Positions 1 through 11,821 of a stretch of 64,000 nucleotides of DNA are shown in pieces. Source of the stretch: Epinephelus fuscoguttatus (lineage: Eukaryota; Chordata; Actinopteri; Perciformes; Serranidae); contig NC_064767.1 in assembly GCF_011397635.1 (NCBI RefSeq), forward strand, positions 17,153,037 to 17,217,036, written 5' to 3'. The stretch's first letter is position 1. Every line of letters begins with the position of its first letter. The notes under the pieces were generated by a model. That model did no database searches and had not been told where the DNA came from. It saw only the letters and a program-made list of their open reading frames with translations. The position numbers were made by a program, and so were the translations under genes.

Positions 1-29
1 TTTAGGTTAATTAATGTGTTTTGTGTCAG

Positions 30-512
30 GTCCACGAATACCTTCGCAGTAAGCTCTGCTCCTTGTATGAAAATGACTGCATCTTTGACAAGTTCGAGTG
101 CTGCTGGAATGGCAGTGACAGGTATGTGTGCTCCTGAATTACAGATTTGATAAGTCAATCATGGCTGGCATTGAGTTATGTTTTTTCCCCCCCAAGTTAA
201 TTTACACAATTTTTATTTACTCTCTCCATCAGTGCCATCATGACCGGCTCCTACAACAACTTCTTCCGAATGTTTGACCGCAACACCAGGCGGGACATCA
301 CACTGGAGGCGTCCAGGGAGAGCAGCAAACCACGGGCTACTCTCAAACCGCGCAAAGTGTCCACTGGTGGCAAGAGGAAGAAGGATGAGATCAGCGTGGA
401 CAGCCTGGACTTCAACAAGAAGATCCTCCACACTGCCTGGCACCCCAAAGATAACGTGATAGCTGTGGCAGCCACCAACAACTTGTACATTTTCCAGGAC
501 AAAATCAACTAG
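30..512 (+). CDS. ppp2r2d: PP2A regulatory subunit B, delta-type (last two coding exons, partial)
   Basis: This is the C-terminal end of a B55-family (PPP2R2) regulatory subunit. These WD40 beta-propellers bind the PP2A A/C core and select substrates; the delta isoform is linked to mitotic exit. Two coding exons are visible: 30-121 (after a TTTTGTGTCAG acceptor, ending before GTATGTG) and 233-512 (after CTCCATCAG, stop TAG at 510-512). They join in frame through AG+T to give about 123 residues. Family landmarks seen are [32 protein letters not shown], the basic [17 protein letters not shown] and the C-terminus [11 protein letters not shown]. From memory of the family, [12 protein letters not shown] and [14 protein letters not shown] fit the D isoform better than A, B or C. 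The upstream exons lie outside the window. The neighbour bnip3 agrees with the 10q26-type identity. Confidence 0.93.
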
Positions 513-1925
513 AAGATTTGGGGGCTCCAGAGGATAGGGCTTTTACCGTACCTGTGTAGTTAAGCCTACTACTTGTCTATCTGTATAAGAAGAAACAGCC
601 TCGTTGTCCTCCTGGTGAAGAATTCGAAAGCACGTGTCTACTTTTTTTGCCACAGGAGGTTGATCCATAGGCCTGTTTTATTTTGAGTCTGAGCTTAGGT
701 TGTTTTTGCCTTTGGCACCAGGGCAATCAACATGCCCCCCTGACCCAGAAAGCCCAATTCGGGTCTAATTGACGGAATGGCACTCCCTAGAGGTCAAACT
801 CTTGAACGTTGGTGTTTGTGTTGACATTTTAAGCCTTCATTTCATGATTTAACGACAGAACTCTCGGAAGCCCTTAAAATGACGTCTTGTCAAAGTTGTA
901 ACATCATCTCAAAGATTGTGGGCCCTCTGAAGCACGGATTAATGGCCAATAAGCCTAACTGTAACATTCCCCCATTGGCCATGTATTCATGCCAAACTAC
1001 TGGTGGAAGAGGCCATGAATTTGGAAAGTGGACTTGTTTCTTTTTCTCCTCCCCTCCCTCCTCTTACTTTACCCCCAGTCAATACGGTGACATAATTTCA
1101 CTGACTGTATCTACTCAAGTACACCTTGTCATCCACATAATAAAAGAAACTAAAACTACAGATGTGTTTTTAAATTTAGAAGTATGTATTAAAACATGTT
1201 TATTGCTTTGCATGTTTTTATGTTGTAGAGAGGTGGAAAAATGTCCAGTCACACCACTGTCTTTGAGCAGATCTCAAGCAAACCTGTTATGGAAATACTA
1301 TTTGGGGCTACCGGTTTCAGAACCACTGTTGGAGACAACCGATGATGTGTTTGTGTCAAGAGATTAATTTCTAGTTTTTGACCATGTTTTAGGATGCGGG
1401 CTGGAAACTACATGGCACAAGATGGGGCCCAGGACAAAGGGAATCTGCAGCCTTAATACCTACTTCTATCAGTGACAGCTACAAGTTATGTCCCCAAACG
1501 TTTTACAAACCTCATGTGCATTATTTGTAAATCCTATTTTATAGAGTTATGTCCTCATATACTGCTGCTACACGTGGCTGTCTATGAAAACACAGGAGGA
1601 GGAAAATTGCACACCATACAGTTTATGTGATAGAGTGCCTCCTAATCATGTAATAAGTAGGAAATTCAGACAGGCCTCATACATGTGCCCTTATTCATTT
1701 ATTAGGGATGTCACCCAAATTTGAGCCGCGTATTGCAAATGTGGATCTTATCTCCGTAGTTGTGAATGCAGAAATGAAGGTTGACTACACAAAACATATA
1801 CTGATGACATTAAAACAAACACATAATAATGCATTGTCTTTGTCCATTGATTCCTAACATGGTGGCAATGTATTCACTTGTTTATTATTTTGACCAAAGT
1901 TCAATAAAATTTTAATTGTGTTCAT
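513..1925 (+). other. ppp2r2d: 3'UTR of ppp2r2d with poly(A) signal
   Basis: This is about 1.4 kb of AT-rich sequence after the ppp2r2d stop codon. A canonical AATAAA lies at 1903-1908, inside AGTTCAATAAAATTTT, so cleavage is expected shortly after about 1920. No splice sites or conserved coding frame interrupt it. A 162-codon open frame at 879-1367 has no recognisable protein character and is treated as chance. The transcript converges with bnip3, whose minus-strand AATAAA is at 2023-2028. Confidence 0.7.
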
Positions 1926-2022
1926 CTGCATGTGGTCCTTTCCTTTGAGAAACAGTCAGCGCCATGTTTCTGCGCATTTAGTGGTTTACAAATACATCGG
2001 GGCCATATGTGTGTTTATAGTT

Positions 2023-2600
2023 TTTATTTTGTGAGGGATGAACAAAATGGACCTTATCAGTGCTCAATAATGCTTTCATATAATCACAGTTTACAAATGC
2101 AAAATTGAGCTATCAGTACTGGAAGAAATCACATACACACTAGGCTAATGATCCCTTAGACAAAAATAAGATTGCAAGTCACACCAATTTCCGTTCTCCA
2201 CAGCTGATCTATAAAACATACTGATAGTATATCATTTTAAATCAAAAGTGATTTCTCACTGCAAAAAGAAAAAGGCAATGGCGTACAATATACATCAGTT
2301 CCCTAACGTGCAGATTTAAGGAGCTGGAAGCAGCAAAACAGTCATCATCTCCAGGCCAGGACAGAGACTACAGCACGGAGCAGAGGATTGGTCACTGTTG
2401 TGCTGATGAGTTAACGCCATGAAACAGCAATGACAGATCCTTAACTCTCCACGCTGGTGTGAGCTACGCGGGGCACTCAATCAAATTGGACTGTGTCACA
2501 TGGCCAAATCTCCCCTTGATCATCAGTAGGTCCCATTTTAAGGCATGCCAAGATGGGTCACGTCAAGGTGACAAGGTGTCGCGACACACCGTAGTCCTAC
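2023..2600 (-). other. bnip3: 3'UTR of bnip3
   Basis: This is minus-strand sequence after the bnip3 stop codon (TAA at 2601-2603). The plus-strand TTTATT at 2023-2028 reads AATAAA on the bnip3 strand and is the most plausible poly(A) signal seen. The exact cleavage site cannot be fixed. Only about 100 bp separate it from the expected ppp2r2d cleavage site. Confidence 0.5.
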
Positions 2601-5600
2601 TTAGTAGGTGTTGTGGGAAGTTAGACGCTTCCCAATATAAATCCTAAAAGAAGAGAGACAAACGTGTAAATTAAGATCATTCTGACAGCAAAATATAAAA
2701 CAAAGAAAACAGGTTAAATTTAAAATCTGCTGAAATATAGATCTAAATACAAATACACTGAAGTTGGGACGGTATGACTTCATCATAAGTTTGCCACTGC
2801 AACCAACATCTGTACCATCATGTTTTAAGCTACGATCAGTCTCTTAGTCGTACCACAAAAATCTCTCCACTCTTTGGTGGCCACAGTTTTTGCCCTAGGA
2901 GGCTGAAATTAGGCTTGGAAGTCAAGAGTGTGTGTTTGTGTTCATGCCAACTGGTTAAAAAAAACAGAGAGGATGGGGGGCAGGGGTTGGCCACAGAACT
3001 GGACTACTGGAAAAAGGCACGTAACTTTCAAATGGATTCACAGACTTGCCCAAGATTTTGTGAAAATTTTGTTCAGGAGCCAAACAACAGCTGATTAACT
3101 GGTCATGCCAACTAGCAAAAAGGGGCAACGCGTGGATGCGTGAGCAGACGTGGTCACAGCTACTGCGAATTTGCACATTTTAAAGTAAACGTGGAGTCAG
3201 GCAGACAGCAGACGGAAAAAACCCTCTGGGCTGCACAGGAAAAACAAACAAACATTTCAATGGAATGGCAGGACTGTAAAAACAAACATGCGTGACGGTA
3301 TGTCGCAATGGTGGTGCCATATTGTTAACAAAAATAAATAAATAAATACAAGAAAATACAATACATAAAATTATTTCATGTTTATTATTTTATGTAATCT
3401 TTCTAGTAATGTCCAGTAATTCTCCAAATTGCCGTGTTTTTGCCTTGTGTAAAGGAGCTACGCAACATTTGACTGTAAACCCTGTCACAGAGGACAACAC
3501 AACGTTAAAATATTTTAGCCTTATGCCATCTATTTTCAAAGTGGCCATCAATCACCACAATTTTCCACCTTGCTTTTGTCCTCTAAAATGACATCCGAAT
3601 TGCTGTCTACCGTTTCCCTGATTCCATGTGAACGCAGCATAAGACATTGTGTTGTTCTGTCTTAATTGTTCTTGAGACAGATTACTACAGGTTAATTTTT
3701 GGCATGTATCCACTAAATCCAAGACACTGAGCAGAAGGAACGATTATACATTTCCACTTCCACTTCCTGGATATTTTGGAGCTGTGTTCAGTTGTGTAAT
3801 ATTGTCCTCTTCTGTTCTGCATGTGTTTTGTAGACGTACAATCAAGATTTATGGCACAATAAATAAAAATCTTGTCCAACCATTTAAAATCCAAACACAA
3901 CACTGGAATCTATTACTCTTAAATTGATTTACAAGCCATTTAATGCAGAGACTGACTAAATCAGTAATGTTGTGTTGGTCAGTAAGAAAACAGGTCTATA
4001 TTTTCATGTATGATTATTTGAAAAATACCAAATAAATGTTTCATCTATACATCAAATAATTTATTATTTATGAACACATCAATTGTATGTGATGAAAGAT
4101 TTGGTCTTTCAATGGTTCTTCAACAATCCCCATGCAATTGCCCCAAGAGGCTCCCATTTAATATTTTTCGATTGTGAGATACTGTATTATTCTCTTTTAC
4201 AGATTAAATGAAGTTGCTTACCCAAGGCCAACAGCAAGTATGTGAGAAATGATTAATGATGGGAGGAAAAGCTTCAGAAAGTCGGCGGAGAGAACACCTC
4301 CCTTCTTCATGACGCTGGTGTTCCGAATGCTGAGAGGGGTCGTGCGCTTAGGGTACTTCAGCAGGAACTCCCTACGGAGAAGCACATTAATTTTTCACTG
4401 TTATGAATATATTAAAACCAATGAGTGCCAGTCTAATGTCATACTGACACCTCTGGTAACACAGACCTTTTTTCACTCAATGAATTAGGACTATAAATTA
4501 TGACATATAATAAATATACCTATATATGTAAGAGATTAGCACAATAGACTTTACAATTTCCTATTGCTGTTAGCTCTACCATCACTATGATCGTAATTAT
4601 TTTTCCATCTACACTGTATTCACATAGTTCATAGTCATCAACAATGAGCTATATTATTGTGTAATCAACTAAGATAACTCCACAGAAATTACAAAAAACA
4701 TACCACATACTAAGAGTTACCAAATCAGTGGTGGCTACATACTTTGGTGGATTGTTCTCAGGTCGACTAGACCAGTCCCAGATCCAGTCCGCATTTTTCT
4801 TCATCATGCTCTCTACCTCCCGTCTCCTTTCTTGGAAGTCTTCATCTGACTAAAAACACCAATTGTGGATAATCAAACAATTTTGCCCTCACTGAAATGT
4901 AAAAACAACACTATGTTGTGTGGACTATTTATTAAACTAAACTTAATCAATTAGACTTTGATAGGTCAGTATGACCAACAAATGTACCTGTGAGCTGTTT
5001 GCCTCTGAGCCTCTCCACAGAAGAAGGGGGGTCTGGGCCCTAAGTGGGCTGTTGAGAAGACAACACAATAGGGAAACTTTTGTCACCAAAGATTCATGTA
5101 TTGTCTCATCTGTATTACACAACATATATAAAAAAACCCACACACAAACTGTGCCTCCCCTTTGCCCCGCAGACCTGTTGCACTGAGAGCTTCCTTTGGA
5201 GCTATTTCTGCCTGACTCATGTTGTGCATCCAGCAGCATTTTCTCCACGTCACCCTCCTGGATGGACGTGGGGATTTGCTCCTGGCTTCCGTGATGACTG
5301 GTGCTCTGGGATCCAGTGCCACTGTAATGCAGCTCAACCCAGGAACCTTAAATCAAATACACAGCCTTAACATATTCAATTCAATGGGTATGATTGGTCT
5401 GTATAGACTGGGGTTGTCAAGTAGGCTAGAGCTACAGTCGAACAACAAACAAATACAAACTGTCCTTGGCTTGATTTAGGTTTTGCAACAGTGCAGATAA
5501 GCCTCATTAACTAACTAGAGCGACGTGTTGTCCTTACGTGTCCCTACATGTACATAACATACATAATCTAGCTTCCTAGGTAGATACCTCGACTATTTAG

Positions 5601-5770
5601 CTCAAGCTTTGCACGAGGCTATGTTATGTGTCATAACATTAGTTACCTCGTGTTTTCGATGACATTACTGGCTAGCGCTAGCTTAAACCCTACTGAGCTA
5701 CAAGCTGTTATATCGTTTATACTTTACCTTGCAAGCTCTCGTCCGATGACACGTCCTTTTGCAGCGACAT
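2601..5770 (-). CDS. bnip3: BCL2/adenovirus E1B interacting protein 3 (mitophagy receptor)
   Basis: BNIP3 is an outer-mitochondrial-membrane, BH3-like protein that recruits LC3/GABARAP during hypoxia-induced mitophagy. Coding exons, read right to left, are 5728-5770, 5175-5346, 4988-5048, 4743-4849, 4222-4371 and 2601-2643. All have GT/AG boundaries and compatible phases, giving 191 aa (human about 194). The start ATG at 5770 sits in a strong ACCATG context. Visible landmarks are the LIR core WVEL at residues 17-20, [16 protein letters not shown], the conserved [18 protein letters not shown] block, [12 protein letters not shown], and the C-terminal membrane helix. The helix runs [20 protein letters not shown] and keeps the polar His and the glycine-zipper (AxxxGxxxG-type) spacing needed for dimerisation. 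The Ser/Thr-rich linker in exon 3 is shorter and divergent ([18 protein letters not shown]). The last exon codes for only 13 residues plus stop and lies 1.6 kb away. A BNIP3L/NIX assignment is less likely because of the short N-terminus and the ppp2r2d neighbour. Confidence 0.96.
5347..5727 (-). promoter_or_regulatory. bnip3: bnip3 intron 1 with clustered ACGTG (HRE-core) motifs
   Basis: ACGTG cores occur on the plus strand at 5523-5527 and 5536-5540. A third, on the bnip3 strand, lies in the first coding exon (plus-strand CACGT at 5750-5754). RCGTG is the core HIF response element, and BNIP3 is a classical HIF-1 target in vertebrates. The five-base motif is common, so the functional reading is inference. 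It is supported by three copies within about 230 bp of the start codon. Confidence 0.35.
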
Positions 5771-8700
5771 GGTGCTGGTATACTCCGTCAAGTCCGCTCG
5801 TTAACGCAGTTTTAGTGGCCTAAATGTTGGCGAAATGGTGGCGAAATCTGTGTCAGCAGCTGGAGCCCCAACTACCACAATAACAATGACGCAATAATGT
5901 GTTTATCTACATTGTGATTGGCTCTGGCAGCACGCAGACAGCGCGAGCTCGAGGCTGCCACAGTGAAGACCGCGCATGTCCTGACACGCTCCCTAACTGC
6001 CTCCATAAATAAATATGATTGCCAAGTCTCACATAAACTGTGTTATGCATTATTTTTATAACTGAAAGAGATATTTTGCGCCTGACAGTTGAATTTACAT
6101 TTTGATGGTACTTTACTATTAATGGCAGTTCCACACACCTGTCTGCAGATGGCACTCACTGCTCATTACTTGCCCTTTCTCTCTGTTGCTCCATACCCCG
6201 TGTTCATACACTTTATACAAGACAGTGCCATGTGTTTTTTTTAAAGGCAACACATCTCTAATTATTCAAATACACATTGTGCAATTAACTGGCCTGCAGT
6301 CTCTAAAAAATATAATTCAATATGTGCATTATTAAACATGCACTTTCTGTTGCAGTGTCTTTTGTCTCTGAGAGTCCCACCAATAAAAAAAAAACTACTA
6401 CTAAATCTCAACTAATTGTTTTTAATTAAATATTCCACAAGTGACTCACAATGTGCTGCATGTAAAACATGTGGATTTACTGTTTGTGATTTCCTGAAGA
6501 AGCAACTCCAAATTTGAGGCTGGCAAATTTAATTATGTGTGCTACCATGGAGATTAGCATGACTGATTATTCTTGCAAAATTAAATTATTTCTACAAGGC
6601 TTATTATTCTGGGTTAAGTTCTACTTCCTGGCAGGCCATGGTGTGCAATGAAAAATATGGAGTTTATTCGAGCATTTCGAAACGTCGATAACGTACTTAC
6701 TTGGGTAAACACTAAAAAAGTTCTGACTGCAGTTTCCCTCCTTAAAAACCAAGCAAGTACAAACAAGCAATGTTAATTAAATCCCCTTTGATGCTGCATC
6801 AGGAGTTTTGTTTTGCAGTTAATCTTTTTTCATTTTCTGTAAGCTTTTTGTTTTAAACAGTAAGTCACTGTCAACAGTGTAGTCACTGTGATCAGGAAGA
6901 ACATTTTCTCTGTTTATGGCACAGTATTGGGAGTTAAGTATAATCAGAATCATATGAAGAGATACATGTTGATAAAGCCAGAAATAAAATCATTTCAAAA
7001 TTCTGTTCTCTCCAGCAACGGAGAAAATGTGCCTTAATTGTCACACTGCACGGGGGAATACAAGGGTTTCACTTGTAAGCCAGACAAATGCATCATCCGG
7101 AGTAGACATATTAACAGATAATGGCATTGTGGGGGTAATCACTAAAAAATTTCCCATTATTCGAGTCAGTGCCATAACATGGTGTATGAAACAGGAATTA
7201 CTGGATGTCAGCCAAAAAGTAGCAAATAAATTTTGTTAGCAATCACATTTTCTCTACAGTCTAACAACAAAGCCTATATATTCTAATAACCAAGCCTCCT
7301 GCAGGTATTATGTTCAACACTGCTCAGTGCAGTTCAACATATAATATGAAAACATGTCGGTGATGTTGATTCAATCAACAATGCATACATGCTTTACATG
7401 GTCCTCAATAACAACCAAATAAACATTTATGGAAACATAAGCAATAAAGGATTTACCACAGGTAATAACTCAAATAATATTATATTCTGTTGGTGTAAGT
7501 TGTTTAGATTTTCATGTCGTGCTGTCAGAATTTATGATGGATGCAACATTGGCTGTAATTTTGTTAAGTGTTATGAATGTTGTGTTCCGCTCCACCTCCC
7601 AGCTCTCATTACAAAATGCTTTCACCAGATGGCGTATGTACCAGAATGGAAACATTGTACAGTGTTATAATACCCCTTCATTGCTACATTGAGCTATTTG
7701 CCATTTCATGAATGCCACATGGCTTTAACTACAAGTTATATTTAGAGTTCAATACGGAATCTGATGAACAATTCTGCAGTTATTAAATAACAAGAGAAAC
7801 AGGAAAAACATATTTGCCTCATGAGTTCACACGAGCAGTGAGCGCTGGCCACCACTAAAGTCACACATCCTGTGACATTATCAAAATGAAAAATCTCAAA
7901 AACACTCAAAGCAGTTCAAGAGAAGAATGGTGACATGCAACGTTAACAGTCACAAAATGTAAAATGCTGTCCAAAGCCCCAGGGAAGGAAGTCCAACCCC
8001 TCACCCCCCTTTAGGCCATTTAATTAAACCCAAAATTATCTTCTGGAAGCCCATTACCTATCACCACAGATAATCCACCATTATCAGTGGTAACGTCTTA
8101 GAGCAGAAGAAGGTCACATCCTGTTTTGCATCACTAAGATAAAGAATTAATAAAATAAATCACCAAACTCTGTAAGCAAATCCTACCATCATTGAGTGAA
8201 CAATATCATGACACAAAACAGAACACAGCCACCAACTCAGGATTCAAGCTTCAAGCTATTCCCTTCACTCTTGTAATCAGCCACATGTTGAAAAAACCCA
8301 TGGATGCAGGGATGCCATGGTCACGACCAAGGCATCAGTATTCATGGTACGTCTCATGAGAACAAACTAAAACTTTCCACACTTATCTGCCCTGTGTCTG
8401 ATGTATACCTTCACTGAATGTCAATCAGTTCTGTCATGACTCCATGTTTACCAGGCCTAGTAATATGTTTATTGTGGACATACCCAGGAGTATCCACGTA
8501 CGCCATACAGTAGAGGAGAGCAGCAATCCATATCCTCTTCCTAGAAACTTCCTCCAGCTCCTGCTGCAAACACCGTACTGGAACGTAAACTGTATAAGAC
8601 AAAAGAGGTGCAAGATAAAGAAACAGCTGAGAAGATAATAAATACAATATTGCATATGGTGGTGTAGTGGTAGTTGATGAGGTGGGTACCACTAAGGAGG

Positions 8701-9480
8701 AAATGGGCATACTCTCCTATATATTACAATGAATTTTTGGCTGATAGGTTGGTATACTGTTAACAGCCACACACCACTAATTACATACAGTCAAATGTCT
8801 TTGTCTGTGCTTTAATGTGTTTGAAAGGGATGAAACCCCAGTTGATCAGCTGCCTTTATGAGTAAGCAGTGCTTATGTAATCATCACTTTGCAATGACAG
8901 AGCTAAAGTACATTTGTATGGAAGCACAATGCATTCACTTGACAAAACAGTACTTGCTTATTATTAGATTAGTATTCGTTTATTATCTCATAAATCTATG
9001 GAACGTTTTCATGAGGAAAATATGCTCTTGTTTTTCTGATTTATCAAGATTACTTTTCTCAGAAGTCACAGATAATAAACTCTTTAATTCAGAATAACAG
9101 AGCAAATGTGTAGAGTCATGGAGCTATCTTAATTTGTTTTTTCCTGAATGATAAGAAAAAGCCCACAGCTTGTTGGACAGCACTTAAAACCTTGTTTCCA
9201 AGACATTTCCAGACCACTTTGAAAACATTTATTCAAGTAGAAGGTGTTGAGCATTTTTAACCGAGCTAGTTTCTGATATGCTAGTCAACTGAAGACAACT
9301 TGTTAGCCAAAGCTAACGTTACATCTCCCTTTTTCTCTTCAACCCAGCAGCTAGAAGTTTTATTATTTATTTAAATCCATTGCGTTATAATATCATCTAT
9401 AATATATAATATCTTTATGTATAAAGAAACCTAACAATAAAACAAAATCCATAATCGCATTATTGAGTGTGTCACTTCCG
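5771..9480. other. Intergenic, AT-rich, no gene seen
   Basis: The bnip3 promoter and 5'UTR must begin just right of 5770; GC and CpG content is raised to about 5990. Beyond that I see no coding exon, RNA gene or complete repeat element. The short open frames here (for example 7389-7670 and 8411-8710) lack family motifs, splice-site support and codon character. Confidence 0.5.
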
Positions 9481-10213
9481 GCTGCCATTTTTTTAAGCAA
9501 CTTGGGAAACGTAGTAGAGAAGTAGCTAAATAGCTAACTCGCCAAATATCGACATAAAGTACACTTTTTTGTTTTACAATAGAGTTAAGGACTTTATAAG
9601 GGATGTGGACATACATTCAAAACACCGGTAAGTGTTGCCATTTTCACCTGCTTATATCCAACTTGTCCAAACAAACGCTTGCTTTGTGTAGCTGTTTATC
9701 AAACCAACGGTTCAAGTGTAAATTAACCGATGTTAGCTAGCAAGGCTAGGTTAGTTAGCGACGCGTAGATGCTAACGTTAGCTACATGAAGTTTCTGTGT
9801 TAATTAATACTCATTTGACACAAATTAGGCTATTTGTCCACGTCAGTCACATCACAATAGAAATAATTAAAGTATTATTTCGCCCACATGACTATCTTTG
9901 TGTATTTTTTCTATCCAACAATACTGTCATCAGTGTTTTAAACATAACGTCAGACTGTAACGTTAGTTAACGTTACTTATAAAAAGGTTTCCGAACAGTT
10001 GGCCCCCGTTGAAAATGAGGTCATGGTGAAGCAAAAGTTAACGTTAGCTCGCTAACCCCCACATAATGCAGTGCAGATACATTTTAAAATGATTATTTAC
10101 CTTTTCAGGTGCCAAAGATCTTCACAGTACTTTTTGCATTTCAGCGATTGAGAGGGAAATCTGTTAATGACAAGGAAGATACCAACACGAAACGCCATCT
10201 GCTGACCAGTAGA
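9480..10213 (+). other. Orphan promoter-like region with two candidate exons (unknown transcript)
   Basis: This stretch resembles a teleost promoter and first intron: CpGs are locally enriched, with repeated TTAGCTAGC/TAACGTTAGC words like those just inside smndc1 intron 1 near 20.05-20.15 kb. A plausible first exon ends at about 9629 with ACACCG|GTAAGTG. A plausible second exon is 10110-10215, from TTTTCAG|GTGCC to AGTAGAG|GTAACTG. Reading from the ATG at 9604 across this junction gives only a very short peptide. The other frame of exon 2 is open for 35 codons but matches nothing I recognise. It may be a lncRNA or the 5' end of a small gene. No convincing third exon was found, and a hAT element begins 50 bp after exon 2. 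Confidence 0.3.
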
Positions 10214-10262
10214 GGTAACTGCCACAACACACTCTGCATCCACACATCAAATGGCATTAGGG

Positions 10263-11582
10263 CAGGGGTGTCAAACTCATTTTATTTCAGGGGCCACATA
10301 CAGCCCAGTATGATCTCCAGTGGGCCGAATCAGTAAAACCACTACATAATAACCAATAACTAACAACCCCTTCGATTTTTCCCTTTTTAGTGTAAAAAAA
10401 ATATTCTGAAAATGTTCATCCATTTACCGTCTGCGATATCCTACGAAAGATATGTGCAAATTCAACAGTATGTCTTGATTTTTCCACATTCAGTCAGGCA
10501 ACTACTCACTATTATTACATGTGCATTTTTTTTTTAATAATTTTCCACTAAAGTGACAGCTATTGAAGCAGCAGATGAAGTCATCCCCTGCCATATTGTT
10601 TTAAGATATAAGTTTGATGCAGAATATTTTGTACTGAAGCTGCTGGTTAAAACATTTTGCACAATGTTCAGTATCTTTAAATCTGAACACAGAAGTATTC
10701 ATTGTTATTTCAGAGAGCTGTATTCTTATCAGGGTGGAGAAGCCTCTGAGGCAGCATTTTAGATCAAGTATCTACTCACTAGCTCTTTTTAAACAGGAAC
10801 TGTGCTCATTTGCAGGAAAGCCCAATCAGTCTTCGTTCGGCATTGGCAGTATAAAAACAAAATCGGGGAGTGCAGCAAAATGCCGCCTGCCTACTTTTGT
10901 TCATACAGAATGCGCCTTTTTTGTGGCAACGTGGGGCGTGAGCAAGTAACAAAACGTGTACCTCAGTGTGTGACGTAAACAGCCTTGCTCCGAGGGAAAC
11001 CGCGGCCGGTCAGTCCTTCGGCGATTCTCTTGTAAGTTGGCCCGTCCCTCACCGTCCCTGTCATTCGGCGGTTAATGGCCTCTTCGTTTGCGAGGACAAG
11101 GAGGGCGCTCAATTCTTTGTCTCCCCAGTTGCTCATCTTTATGTCAGGTTTGTGTTTCCCTCTTGCGGCTATTACTAGCTGCTAATTCCTGCTATCAGCT
11201 GTTTCCTGTTTATCCACCACCAGTGGGTCACACGTACGGCATCATCAACAGCTCCTCCCACAAGTCATCAACAGCCCCTCTCGTGGCGGAAGGGCGCCTC
11301 ATTCTTTTTAAACCAAAAAGGTTCCGCCAATATGTTTACCTTAAGCGGCGGAAAATTGGGCACCTCAGATCAACTCAGCAATCTGGCTCTGTGTGTCTAA
11401 ACGCTCGCAGCTTGCCGGCAAAACGGCCCAACATTCGCCGAAAATCTGGCAGTGTAAAAGGGGCTACTGTTTAAACCTGACAATCCTAGCCTTCACAAGT
11501 GTATCAATATCAGGTGTGCAGAGTCATCCAGTAGGCCAGGTTGGCCCCTTTCTGGCCCACGGGCCGTATGTTTGCCGCCCTG
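10263..11582. mobile_element. Non-autonomous hAT-type DNA transposon (1320 bp) with 8-bp TSD
   Basis: The left end begins CAGGGGTGTCAAAC (10263-10276). The right end, read inward on the minus strand, begins CAGGGCGGCAAAC (11582-11570). These are imperfect terminal inverted repeats of the hAT CAGGGGT type. Both sides are flanked by an identical 8-bp direct repeat CATTAGGG (10255-10262 and 11583-11590), the expected hAT target-site duplication. The subterminal runs GGGGCCACATACAGCCCA and GGCCCACGGGCCGTATG resemble the usual GGGCCACA and GGGCCGCATG ends of such elements. No transposase (BED or hATC domain) can be read inside. The interior from about 10960 to 11460 is clearly more GC-rich than its surroundings and could be a separate nested insertion. 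Confidence 0.8.
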
Positions 11583-11760
11583 CATTAGGGCTTTACTATA
11601 GTATAATATATAGGCAGTATAGTAGTAATCATATATGTGTGAAAAGGAATAAATCTGCTCATTTAGACAGACTGCAGCCACTACTATTTATAATTGTAAT
11701 TTGGTCACATGCTATTGTGCCAAAGCAGGACCATTATACCATCTACTTCTATGAGAGCGG

Positions 11761-11821
11761 TCCCTGGTGTAAAATGAATGTGGGATGCTAATTGTCCTGG
11801 AGATACATTTTACACCAGGGA
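11761..11821. repeat. Perfect 16-bp inverted repeat (hairpin)
   Basis: TCCCTGGTGTAAAATG at 11761-11776 is followed, after a 29-nt spacer, by its exact reverse complement at 11806-11821. The whole is a 61-nt potential stem-loop about 170 bp right of the hAT element. It could be the ends of a tiny MITE, a small structured RNA or an isolated palindrome. No function can be assigned from sequence alone. Confidence 0.6.

Noticed and set aside
879-1367. 162-codon plus-strand open frame after ppp2r2d
   Set aside because: It lies wholly inside the ppp2r2d 3'UTR before its AATAAA, has no family motif and no start or splice context.
4943-5370. Several overlapping open frames on both strands
   Set aside because: They are read-throughs or shadows of bnip3 exons 2 and 3; the spliced bnip3 model explains the protein-like parts.
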